Shown here in pieces: positions 16,409 through 23,699 of a DNA stretch of 35,710 nucleotides. The DNA is taken from contig WRJI01000018.1 of the NCBI GenBank assembly GCA_009778595.1, positions 1-35,710 of the forward strand. The letters run 5' to 3'. The translations under genes and the position numbers were made by a program. Numbering within the stretch: the stretch's first letter is position 1; the number at the start of each line of letters is the position of its first letter. The notes beneath the pieces were generated by a model. The model did no database searches and had not been told where the DNA came from. It saw only the letters and a program-made list of their open reading frames with translations. The DNA comes from Peptococcaceae bacterium (GTDB taxonomy: Bacteria > Bacillota > Desulfitobacteriia > Desulfitobacteriales > Syntrophobotulaceae).

Positions 16409-17863
16409 CTATTGATTCTCGAAAGGTAAGCTGAACAAAATGACGTCTTCATGGCCTGCGACCAAGTCTTGAAGTTGTTTGGTGAATCCGGATATTGAGA
16501 AGAGCACAAATCGTTCATGGCGCGAGTCGTTCTTCCAATCCACAAGGCTTTTTTTGTAGAGGAGCCTATCGAAGACGTCAACATCCATAGGTTTTGTTTG
16601 ATATCGGCATTCGGCGAATACGATTTCGTCGCCGACGCTGTCCAGCGCTACCAAATCGATCTCTTCGTTCTTGTCCCACCAAGGTCCCAACTTGGTAAAG
16701 CTGAGGTGCCCTTGTCTGGCCAGTAACCACATCTCGCTCTGACATACGGATTTGTATACTGAAACCATGTGGTGTGGCGCGAAGTATTTCTTGATGTGTT
16801 GCAGAACAGGAGTCATATCGCCCAATTCAAGTCGGGTTTTTTCGGGATACACGAACCGAAACCAGAAAAGCAGAAAATTGTCTTTGATCCGGTAGTAAGC
16901 TAATTTGCTTTTTTCCGGATTGGTTTCGGTGATGGGAACAACATACTCCAATATGTCCAAGTCGATGAGGGTTTTGATGTGTTTTGGCAAAAGACCTTGC
17001 TTCATCTGAAGATCGTTGCTGATCTCACCAATACGGTTGTTGCCGGTAGCGACGCTTTTGAGGATGGAGAAACAAGCGCCCGGATCCGTCGTTTCGTTTT
17101 TCAGCAAACCGTATGGCTCTTCAAACAGAAAGCCCTGTTTACTGAGAATATGACGACCGATTTTGGCGAGGAGGTATGATCTTTTGTGGGAACCTGATTC
17201 CGCGCGTGTGGTGGTTTTTTTGCTGAAGACTTCGATGTAGAAAGGAACGCCGCCAGTCACAGCGTAGTGTTCGATCAATTCTTTGTAGGATAAACCGTCA
17301 AAGAATTCATGGTAATACCGAAAATCGATATCGCGCAACATGAGTTGTCCGGTTCGGCGGCCATAAAGAGGACTGTTGGCGCTCAATGTCTGGGCATCCA
17401 TCATGTGAATAACAGATCCGCACAAGATAACCATGATGTTTTCATGTTGCAAATGTTTATCCCATATGCGCTGGAAGAGGGAAGGGAAAGATGGGTCTGT
17501 TTTGCCTAAGTATTGAAACCCGTCTAAAACCAGAACAAGGCGCTGATCAGGGATGCGTTCCGCGAGGGTTTGGAAGAGAAGTTCCCAATCGGCGTCATCA
17601 GTGTCTAAAGTGTTATCGAAGGGAAGGGGCTGAGGATGATAATCGTTCAGATTAATCTGTTTGGCAAATTCCCGCATGTTCTCAAGAGGGGATTCTTCTG
17701 TAGCCAAAAAAAACACGAAGGGTTTATCTTTAACAAACTCTCGAATCAGAGAGGTTTTGCCCATGCGGCGGCGACCGTAAAGAACGACCATCGAGGAGGC
17801 TGTGCTGTTGTATTGTTCGTTGAGGAACCAGAGTTCCTGTTGTCTGTTGATAAAGTCATTCAT
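16409..17863 (-). CDS. AAA-type ATPase with DUF234 nuclease-like C-terminus
   Basis: This 484-residue protein belongs to the archaeal-type ATPase family (ATPase_2 plus DUF234). Walker A is VVLYGRRRMGKTSLI (around residue 30) and Walker B is RLVLVLDGFQYL (around residue 110). A winged-helix region follows the ATPase (NRIGEISNDLQMKQGLLPKHIKTLIDLDILEYV, about 275-310). The C-terminal part contains WWDKNEEIDLVALDSVGDEIVFAECRYQ, a restriction-endonuclease-like pattern in which the usual E-x-K ends in E-C-R. The start at 17863 follows a GGGGTGA site. Function of the family is unknown; defence or mobile-element roles are proposed in general but not shown here. It is a single gene convergent with the Xre gene. 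Confidence 0.85.
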   Translation of the reverse strand: MNDFINRQQELWFLNEQYNSTASSMVVLYGRRRMGKTSLIREFVKDKPFVFFLATEESPLENMREFAKQINLNDYHPQPLPFDNTLDTDDADWELLFQTLAERIPDQRLVLVLDGFQYLGKTDPSFPSLFQRIWDKHLQHENIMVILCGSVIHMMDAQTLSANSPLYGRRTGQLMLRDIDFRYYHEFFDGLSYKELIEHYAVTGGVPFYIEVFSKKTTTRAESGSHKRSYLLAKIGRHILSKQGFLFEEPYGLLKNETTDPGACFSILKSVATGNNRIGEISNDLQMKQGLLPKHIKTLIDLDILEYVVPITETNPEKSKLAYYRIKDNFLLFWFRFVYPEKTRLELGDMTPVLQHIKKYFAPHHMVSVYKSVCQSEMWLLARQGHLSFTKLGPWWDKNEEIDLVALDSVGDEIVFAECRYQTKPMDVDVFDRLLYKKSLVDWKNDSRHERFVLFSISGFTKQLQDLVAGHEDVILFSLPFENQ

Positions 17864-17992
17864 ATTAAATCACCCCGTATAAGTGTGTAAGAATCTGTTA
17901 TCGCAGAATGCCAAGCACTGAGCCTTTCTATTATAACTTGGTTGCTCCTTGATGTCTATGTCAAAAAAATACTCATTTCGCCAAAAAAACTG

Positions 17993-18021
17993 TTGACTAT
18001 TTCATATTAGTGTGTTAGTGT
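17993..18021 (+). promoter_or_regulatory. Promoter and candidate operator of the gntR-ABC operon
   Basis: TTGACT at 17993-17998 and TAGTGT at 18016-18021 are 17 bp apart. The -10 lies in a GTGT...ACAC imperfect inverted repeat (about 18012-18033) ending 14 bases before the gene, a suitable position for autoregulation by the GntR protein. Confidence 0.5.
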
Positions 18022-18047
18022 AGTGGTACACATGGGGAGGTGGTATT

Positions 18048-18497
18048 ATGCAAATGTGGGACCAGTGGAGCTTAGGATTCGATGATCGAATGCCGATTTA
18101 TCGTCAGATTATTCTCCAATTCAGCCGGGCTTTTGTTCGGGGAGATATTCAACCGGGAGATCGGATTCCGTCCATTCGCGAATTGTCGGTGATTCTTAAA
18201 GTAAACACCAACACGATTCAGCGGGCATATCAGGAAATGGAGCGGGACAAATTGATCAGCAGCAAACGGGGAACAGGGTATTTTTTTACGGAGGACGAAA
18301 ACATGACAGAACAGATACGCCGTGATTTGGCGCAGGATTCCTTGCGACGTTTTGTGGAAGAGATGCGTGCGCTTGGATGCCCGGACAAAGAAATCTTGGA
18401 TGAGTTAACGTCATTTATGGCAACATACATGGCGAATGCGACATCTCCCATGATGTCAAAAGTGAAAGGAGATGAGCCCTGTGAAGCCGGTTCTTGA
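18048..18497 (+). CDS. GntR-family regulator, YtrA subfamily
   Basis: The 149-residue protein has a GntR winged helix (about residues 12-80: PIYRQIILQFSRAFVRGDIQPGDRIPSIRELSVILKVNTNTIQRAYQEMERDKLISSKRGTGYFF) and only a short helical C-terminal tail, the YtrA type. Such proteins usually sit at the head of an ABC transporter operon and repress it until a cell-envelope antibiotic is sensed. GGGGAGG precedes the ATG. The last 17 bases overlap the ABC ATPase gene, so translation is coupled. Confidence 0.9.
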   Translation: MQMWDQWSLGFDDRMPIYRQIILQFSRAFVRGDIQPGDRIPSIRELSVILKVNTNTIQRAYQEMERDKLISSKRGTGYFFTEDENMTEQIRRDLAQDSLRRFVEEMRALGCPDKEILDELTSFMATYMANATSPMMSKVKGDEPCEAGS

Positions 18498-19200
18498 AAT
18501 CGTTGGTTTGAAAAAACATTTTATCAGATGTGAAGCTTTGCGTGGCGTGGATATGTCCATACCAGCCGGACAAATCGTGGGTTTGCTGGGGCCAAACGCT
18601 TCCGGTAAAACCACTCTGCTGAAGATTGTGGCCGGGTTACAACAGCCAACAGGGGGACAGATAAATTATTTTGAAGATGCCGAACCTGGGCCAAAGGCTC
18701 GGAAGACCATTGCTTTTTGTCCTGACACGATGTCGTTTCCGGGATGGATGCGGGTGAGAGACGCTTTTGGGTTTTATCGGGAAATGTACCCTGATTATGT
18801 TCAGGATCGTGCCGATGAGCTGATACGTATTTTGGAGCTTGATCAGCTTCAGAGCACTCATGTCCGCCGGTTATCAAAAGGGATGAAGGAGCGGTTGATG
18901 CTCAGTTTGACGTTCTCAAGGGAAACGCGTCTATATTTGCTTGACGAGCCTTTGGATGGGATTGATCCCGTGGGGAAGATGCGGGTTATTGACGCGATCC
19001 TCGCTATGCAGCCGGAAGGGTCTTCAACATTGGTGTCAACCCATTTGGTTAAGGATATTGAACGGATTTTTGACAGCGTCTTCTTTCTGTCCAAGGGGCA
19101 GATTGTTTTTTCGGGCGCTTGTGATGCCATGCGGGAGGAGAACAATCGAACTGTGGAACAAGCGTATTTGGAGGTGTTTATTCGTGAAGGCACAATTTAA
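18481..19200 (+). CDS. ABC transporter ATP-binding protein
   Basis: An ABC ATPase of about 239 residues with Walker A GPNASGKTT, Q-loop region near FCPDTMSF, signature LSKGMKER (in place of the common LSGGQ), Walker B LYLLDEPLDGID and the switch His in STHLVKDI. I choose the GTG at 18481 because AAAGGAG at 18465-18471 is about nine bases upstream of it; the in-frame ATG at 18472 abuts that site with no spacer. The subgroup resembles the ATPases of YtrA-regulated exporters. It should pair with the membrane protein that follows and power export or lantibiotic/bacitracin-type resistance; substrate unknown. Confidence 0.92.
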   Translation: MKPVLEIVGLKKHFIRCEALRGVDMSIPAGQIVGLLGPNASGKTTLLKIVAGLQQPTGGQINYFEDAEPGPKARKTIAFCPDTMSFPGWMRVRDAFGFYREMYPDYVQDRADELIRILELDQLQSTHVRRLSKGMKERLMLSLTFSRETRLYLLDEPLDGIDPVGKMRVIDAILAMQPEGSSTLVSTHLVKDIERIFDSVFFLSKGQIVFSGACDAMREENNRTVEQAYLEVFIREGTI

Positions 19201-19939
19201 GCACGCGTTTATGGCGAGTTTGTATGCCCGGGGCGGCGTTTTTGCCGTGATTTTTGCTATGTTTTTTGTTTTTATAGTCTTGGGGTCTTTGGGTTGGTTG
19301 CCTTTTCCTGCCCAAGTGACGGCTGTGGCTTTAGGGGGGATTTCCATCGCTGTTATGATGGCGGCAAATATTGTTGGCGATGTTATGATAGCTCGTGGTA
19401 TGTTCTTGGCCCCCAGTGCGTATCTTCAGGCGCTGACGCCCGTTCCCCGGCGGAATACTTTATTGGCGGGCGTTATTGTTATGGCGGTATGGGATGTTGT
19501 GACAACGGCGGTTGTGATTGCCGGCGAAGTGTGGATGGTGATGGTGCTGGACGGCGAAAGTTTTGGCGGTTTCGTATGGGAGACCCTCAGTGACAGCGGT
19601 GTGTGGATTTCTGGGCTGGTAGGTACAGCTCTCCTGGTGTCGGGGTATCTTCTCATCATCATGATTATTCTGTTCTGTGTTACGATCAGAAAGTCATTAT
19701 TCTATCAAAAACCGGCCGGTGGAGTGTTGACCGCGCTAACAGCGCTGGGGATTCTTTACGCGGTGAGTCTGTCGCAGTTGGTGCTTGTTCCTTTTGGCTC
19801 GGTTAGCCGGTTCGGTTTGCTTATCAATATTAATCTTGGCGGTATGGGCATGGTTGTGTATGCACTGCTGATTTTGTCGGAGGTTGTGGCCTTGTTTGTC
19901 CTGACATCCAAGCTTATGGAAAGGAAGATGAATTTATGA
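19184..19939 (+). CDS. ABC transporter permease
   Basis: A 251-residue integral membrane protein with about six hydrophobic segments (for example VFAVIFAMFFVFIVLGSLGW, VIVMAVWDVVTTAVVIAGEVW, LLIIMIILFCVTI, LLILSEVVALFVLTSKLM). The start is GTG at 19184, preceded by GGAGG at 19170-19174; the longer frame to 18941 only shadows the ATPase gene. It overlaps the ATPase by 17 bases and the next gene by 4 (ATGA). It is the membrane half of the exporter encoded in this operon. No conserved family motif is visible beyond the topology. Confidence 0.85.
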   Translation: MKAQFKHAFMASLYARGGVFAVIFAMFFVFIVLGSLGWLPFPAQVTAVALGGISIAVMMAANIVGDVMIARGMFLAPSAYLQALTPVPRRNTLLAGVIVMAVWDVVTTAVVIAGEVWMVMVLDGESFGGFVWETLSDSGVWISGLVGTALLVSGYLLIIMIILFCVTIRKSLFYQKPAGGVLTALTALGILYAVSLSQLVLVPFGSVSRFGLLININLGGMGMVVYALLILSEVVALFVLTSKLMERKMNL

Positions 19940-20685
19940 ATAGGAAGAGGATACTGCTCTTGGCTTTCTGCGCTGTTCTTGTCATGGGATGTTTCCCCGG
20001 TTGTGTGTCGGTAAGTATGTCTCCTGTAGGCGGGGTTGTTGGTGAGGGGGCCTTGGAAAGCTATACTTTCCCGGTCAGTGAGGTTACGGAGATCAATATG
20101 AATATCTATTGTGACATCCGATATTATGCCGGCTCTTCCGATACGGTTACACTACAGATTCAGCCTAACCTTCGGGAATATGTCGTTCTTGAAGAGTCTG
20201 GCGGGGTGTTGACAATTCGTTCTACGAGGAATATTTCTTGGGATTGGTCGGCGGATAAAGTCCCGATCCTGACAGTTACATCACCGACATTGAAGGGCGT
20301 GTCTCTGTCGGGAGCAGGGGAATTTAAAGCGTATGACACAATAACCGCTGATACATTCACAATGAAGTTGGGCGGTGCGGCTTCGGGACAGGCTGATCTT
20401 GATGTGGGTATGTTGGTAGTCAATATGAGCGGTGCCGGGGAATTCCGGTTATCCGGCCAGGCTGATGAGGCTGTGCTTGATATGGCCGGGGCAGGCAGTT
20501 TGGACGCTTTGTTCCTGAAAACGCGCGTGGCGGAGGTCAATCTGGCAGGTGTTGGTATGGTGAAAGTCAACTGTTCCGAAAGATTGCGTATCAGCGCGGG
20601 CGGCATGGGGACGGTGGAATATATGGGGTCGCCGAATGTTGACATCAGCCGGGGCGGTTTGGTGAGTGTGAGGAAATTGGATTAG
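19936..20685 (+). CDS. Lipoprotein with a head-GIN (DUF2807) domain
   Basis: The 249-residue protein starts with a lipoprotein signal peptide (RKRILLLAFCAVLVMGC, lipid Cys19). The rest is a beta-rich DUF2807 or head-GIN domain: FPVSEVTEINMNIYCDIRY, LEESGGVLTIRS, LKGVSLSGAGEFKAYD, MLVVNMSGAGEFRLSGQ, LDMAGAGSLDA, VNLAGVGMVKVNCSERLRI. The repeating SGAGE/LAGVG turns fit a right-handed beta-solenoid. Members are exposed on the cell surface and are of unknown role. Being last in the gntR-ABC operon, with a four-base overlap, it may sense or bind the exporter's substrate; this is inference. Confidence 0.9.
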   Translation: MNRKRILLLAFCAVLVMGCFPGCVSVSMSPVGGVVGEGALESYTFPVSEVTEINMNIYCDIRYYAGSSDTVTLQIQPNLREYVVLEESGGVLTIRSTRNISWDWSADKVPILTVTSPTLKGVSLSGAGEFKAYDTITADTFTMKLGGAASGQADLDVGMLVVNMSGAGEFRLSGQADEAVLDMAGAGSLDALFLKTRVAEVNLAGVGMVKVNCSERLRISAGGMGTVEYMGSPNVDISRGGLVSVRKLD

Positions 20686-20758
20686 TTGGATGAGTAGTTG
20701 GATGAGTTGGTTCTTTCGTTCTCAGTGCTCATTGCGGCCGTAGGCCGCGCTGTGCTAC

Positions 20759-20801
20759 TGCTCACCAAAAACTTGCATAGAAAACAAGTTTTTGGTGAGC
20801 A
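20759..20801 (+). terminator. Long perfect hairpin after the gntR-ABC operon
   Basis: GCTCACCAAAAACTTG at 20760-20775 pairs perfectly with 20785-20800, and a further T-A pair at 20759/20801 makes 17 bp around a nine-base loop. The 3' arm has TTTTT inside rather than after the stem. It may act as a bidirectional terminator. It occupies the place where the dispersed repeat (copy D) normally has its GCGG...CCGC end. The 20686-20987 gap also holds a GCGGCCGTAGGCCGC hairpin near 20734. Confidence 0.6.
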
Positions 20802-20890
20802 AGTATTCAGTATTCAGGATTCAGTATTCAGAATGTGGATGCTCAGAATGTGGATTTTCTTGTTTTTTATTGACGCTTCGCGTCTGTAAG
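20802..20890 (-). repeat. Dispersed ~95-bp repeat, copy D (reverse)
   Basis: Reading on the minus strand it has the same order as copies A-C: CTTACAGACGCGAAGCGTCA, A-rich block, CCACATTCTGA, then 7-bp units. It carries an internal duplication of CAGAATGTGGAT, absent from the others. Confidence 0.85.
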
Positions 20891-20916
20891 GTACTAACAA
20901 GGCTGAAAGCCTTGGG

Positions 20917-20946
20917 TTGTGGGCGAAGCCCACCCTGTGTTATAAT
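20917..20946 (+). promoter_or_regulatory. Possible promoter of the PBP-like gene
   Basis: TTGTGG at 20917-20922 and a perfect TATAAT at 20941-20946 are 18 bp apart, with the gene starting 42 bases later. The spacer contains GTGGGCGAAGCCCAC, a hairpin of the kind seen at repeat ends. Confidence 0.45.
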
Positions 20947-20987
20947 GGCATTGTGCGACAAGCTCCAAGAGGAGGTAATGACTCATA

Positions 20988-23651
20988 ATGTCTGCGCAAG
21001 ACAGAAACAGACCTGATTTCACATCCCGGTTGGCGGCGTTCCAAAACCGTACGCCTAAACAAGACGACCCCAGAACGAAAGGACCCGGCCGCGGCACCGT
21101 TAAAGAGCGTCACACCGAAGACAACTTGATGGTGGTTGCTCCCAGCCCCAAGAATCTTAGAAAAACTAAGAACCTTGGGGTAGCGACCCAAAAAACAACC
21201 CGGCTTAAAAGGACACTGCTCATCACCGCGCTGTTGTTTCTGTTGGGTTGTCTGGGTGTTGGGGCTCTTGTGATCGCGGCTGTTATGAATGTCCCGGAAT
21301 GGGATCCGTCTCTGATAGATGGTTGGAAAGAGCCGGCGGTGGTTTATGATAATAACGGACAAGAATTCCTCAGGCTCGATTCGACGGAGAACCGTTTGGC
21401 TTTCAAATATGAGGATCTCCCGACTCTCTTGATTGAGACCATAATTGCGATTGAAAAGGATAACGGCGAGACACTGGAATCCCTGTTGGCTCAAAGCGTC
21501 TATCATGGCTATGGATTTAGTCCGAGTCATACTTTCCGGATGTCTCTCCTCAAATCGCGGATTAAACGCAATTATTCCGAGGAAGAAATCGTCGTGACCT
21601 ATCTGACGCATCTTATCTTTGGGAATACGGCTTTTGGCGTACGGTCCGCCTCTCAAATCTATTGTGGCAAAGAACCCGCGGCCCTCTCTGTTGCGGAAAT
21701 TGCTCTGATTTGCGGTTTGCCCCAGGAACCGGGCAAGAACGATCCCTATTTCGATCCGGATCAGGCGCAGAAACGCCGTACCGAAGTTCTCGATATCATG
21801 CTGTCCCATAAACTCATAACCGACGACCAGTATAAACAGGCTAAAGATGAAGCTTTTGTTTTCGTAAATAATGTCAAAAAAGGTGATGTTTCGATAATTC
21901 TCGGATCGTCCCAAGAAGCGGAACATCAATATTTTGTGGATTATGTGGTCAGCGCTCTGTTGACTGAGAACATGTATACGGATGTTTTGGGATCCGGTCA
22001 GGATCTGGCTTGGACGGTCTATAACAGCGGTCTTCGTATTTACACCACCGTGGATCCCAAGATTCAGAAAGTCGCGGAAGAAGCCATAAAGGAACCGGCT
22101 TTTTTCCCGGAGATTAATGAGGCCAATCCTATCCAAGGAGCGATTGTCGTGCTCGACAACGATACCGGGGGTGTGGCGGCCATGGTTGGCGGCCGGGAAT
22201 GGAGAAATCAGAAACGTCTTACCAATAGAGTGTTGAGCAAACACGAGATAGGATCCTTAGCAGGGCCCTTGATTGCCTACGCACCGGCGATAGAAAAAGG
22301 CGGTTATTTTGCCGGTTCGGTATTCGACGACGCGCCTGCAACCTTTGACGGCTGGACACCCAAAAACGCTAATAACCGTTACAACGGCTTGATTACCATG
22401 AGGGAAGCATTGGTCAACCCCGCCAATATTTACACCGTTAAGCTCTATCAGGATGTGGGCGCAGCCTATTGTTGGGATTTTGCCTCCAATAACCTTGCTC
22501 TCGATCTAAGTGAGAATGAAAAAAGCCGACTTCATAACGCCTTGGGGGCTTTTGACGCGACACCGCTGGAGATGGCTCGGGCTTATTCCGCTTTTCCTAA
22601 CTTGGGCACGATTAACGAACCTCAATGTATTACAAAAATTACCGCTGGTGATAACGAGGTTCTGTTGGCGCCCGCGGTGAAGAAAACCAAAGCCATGAAA
22701 GAAACCACCGCTTTTGTTGTGAGTGATATGATGCGATCCGCCGTTGTTAGCGGCAACGCCAAAGAAGCGGCTATTGACGATTGGTATATTTGCGGCAGAC
22801 CGGGAACCGCCATTCTCGACCCTGAAAAATATGGGAGCAGTACCGGGACCCCGGATGCTTGGTTTGCCGGATACAGCCCCGCTTATACGGCTGTGGTCTG
22901 GGTTGGATACGATGTCGCCAATGAGACCCACTTTCTGACATCGGAATATGGTGGTGAGTTCGGCGGATCCAAACCTGCCGGTTTATGGAATCAAATCATG
23001 CGAAAAGCTCATGAAGGGATGGCCGTGAAGACGGACTTAACCAAACCTGCGGATGTTGTGGATATTGTCTTTGATGCCTTGTCGGGGTTCAGACCCAGTC
23101 AGCTGACGCCGGCCGCCCTTGTGAAGACAGAGATCGGACCGGGGGACGGGGCGCCCTCACAGGAGAGCGATGTGTGGACTGTTTTGGGTGTTGATCCCGA
23201 TAATCCCGGTTTCCTGGCAATGCCGGGGAGTCCTTCATTGCAAAAAACCTTCTTGGCTCTTCAGCGTGACTTCTGGGCGGAGAAAGAGCTCCCCTACAAG
23301 CCGCCTACAGAGGTTTCCACAGTCAACACGATTCCAAGGCCTGTGTTCTCGACAAGATATGTTAGCAACCTTATAAACGGTCAACAATTGACGCTGTTGT
23401 TTTCGGTGCCGACGAACGCTACCGTGAGCGAATATATAGCTATTGTCCGGATTTATAGTGCAAACCCGGATGGGACAATCAGCCAGACCCAGGTTGGAGC
23501 TTACAATCTGGCATTGGAGAACACGGCTCCGTCTATTAGAATGTCTCCCACCTTATCAACCCGTAGCACATATTATTGTGTCGTTTTCCTTATTGATCGG
23601 GCTACCGGCCTCCAAGGTGAAAGCAGTGTTCCTGTCAGATTTACCACCTAA
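20988..23651 (+). CDS. Class A penicillin-binding protein-like protein with degenerate active sites
   Basis: The 887-residue protein has the class A PBP layout: basic cytoplasmic tail, membrane anchor (about 75-99), GT51-like region (about 115-290), transpeptidase-like region (about 380-675) and a beta-rich C-terminal domain (about 785-887). The fold is well kept, for example YLTHLIFGNTAFGVRSASQIY, ALICGLPQEPGKNDPYFDP and DAWFAGYSPAYTAVVWVGYD. The catalytic motifs are not. In GT51 the ED-x-x-F-x-x-H motif reads IAIEKDNGETLE, and the G-x-STITQQ motif is replaced by SPSHTFRMS. In the transpeptidase, SxxK reads S423-L-A-G426, SxN reads P478-A-N, and KTG reads R604-P-G. The frame is fully open, so it is probably a structural or regulatory pseudoenzyme. 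It precedes the dGTPase-like gene. AGGAGG lies upstream of the ATG. Confidence 0.88.
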   Translation: MSAQDRNRPDFTSRLAAFQNRTPKQDDPRTKGPGRGTVKERHTEDNLMVVAPSPKNLRKTKNLGVATQKTTRLKRTLLITALLFLLGCLGVGALVIAAVMNVPEWDPSLIDGWKEPAVVYDNNGQEFLRLDSTENRLAFKYEDLPTLLIETIIAIEKDNGETLESLLAQSVYHGYGFSPSHTFRMSLLKSRIKRNYSEEEIVVTYLTHLIFGNTAFGVRSASQIYCGKEPAALSVAEIALICGLPQEPGKNDPYFDPDQAQKRRTEVLDIMLSHKLITDDQYKQAKDEAFVFVNNVKKGDVSIILGSSQEAEHQYFVDYVVSALLTENMYTDVLGSGQDLAWTVYNSGLRIYTTVDPKIQKVAEEAIKEPAFFPEINEANPIQGAIVVLDNDTGGVAAMVGGREWRNQKRLTNRVLSKHEIGSLAGPLIAYAPAIEKGGYFAGSVFDDAPATFDGWTPKNANNRYNGLITMREALVNPANIYTVKLYQDVGAAYCWDFASNNLALDLSENEKSRLHNALGAFDATPLEMARAYSAFPNLGTINEPQCITKITAGDNEVLLAPAVKKTKAMKETTAFVVSDMMRSAVVSGNAKEAAIDDWYICGRPGTAILDPEKYGSSTGTPDAWFAGYSPAYTAVVWVGYDVANETHFLTSEYGGEFGGSKPAGLWNQIMRKAHEGMAVKTDLTKPADVVDIVFDALSGFRPSQLTPAALVKTEIGPGDGAPSQESDVWTVLGVDPDNPGFLAMPGSPSLQKTFLALQRDFWAEKELPYKPPTEVSTVNTIPRPVFSTRYVSNLINGQQLTLLFSVPTNATVSEYIAIVRIYSANPDGTISQTQVGAYNLALENTAPSIRMSPTLSTRSTYYCVVFLIDRATGLQGESSVPVRFTT

Positions 23652-23679
23652 TGCGGGCTACGCTTCGCGTCCATAAGGT
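23649..23679. repeat. Collapsed remnant of the dispersed repeat
   Basis: TAATGCGGGCTACGCTTCGC followed by GTCCATAAGG joins the two ends of the dispersed repeat (TAATGCGGGC and GACGCTTCGCGTC...TAAGG) without the middle. The first TAA is the stop codon of the PBP-like gene. Confidence 0.6.
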
Positions 23680-23699
23680 TCTCATAGGAGTCGCTTTGT

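Noticed and set aside
18941-19183. Upstream part of the permease frame
   Set aside because: It overlaps the end of the ABC ATPase gene in another frame; the GTG at 19184 has a good ribosome-binding site.
20940-22244. 434-codon minus-strand frame opposite the PBP-like gene
   Set aside because: It is antisense to conserved PBP scaffold segments, has no family motif and no promoter.
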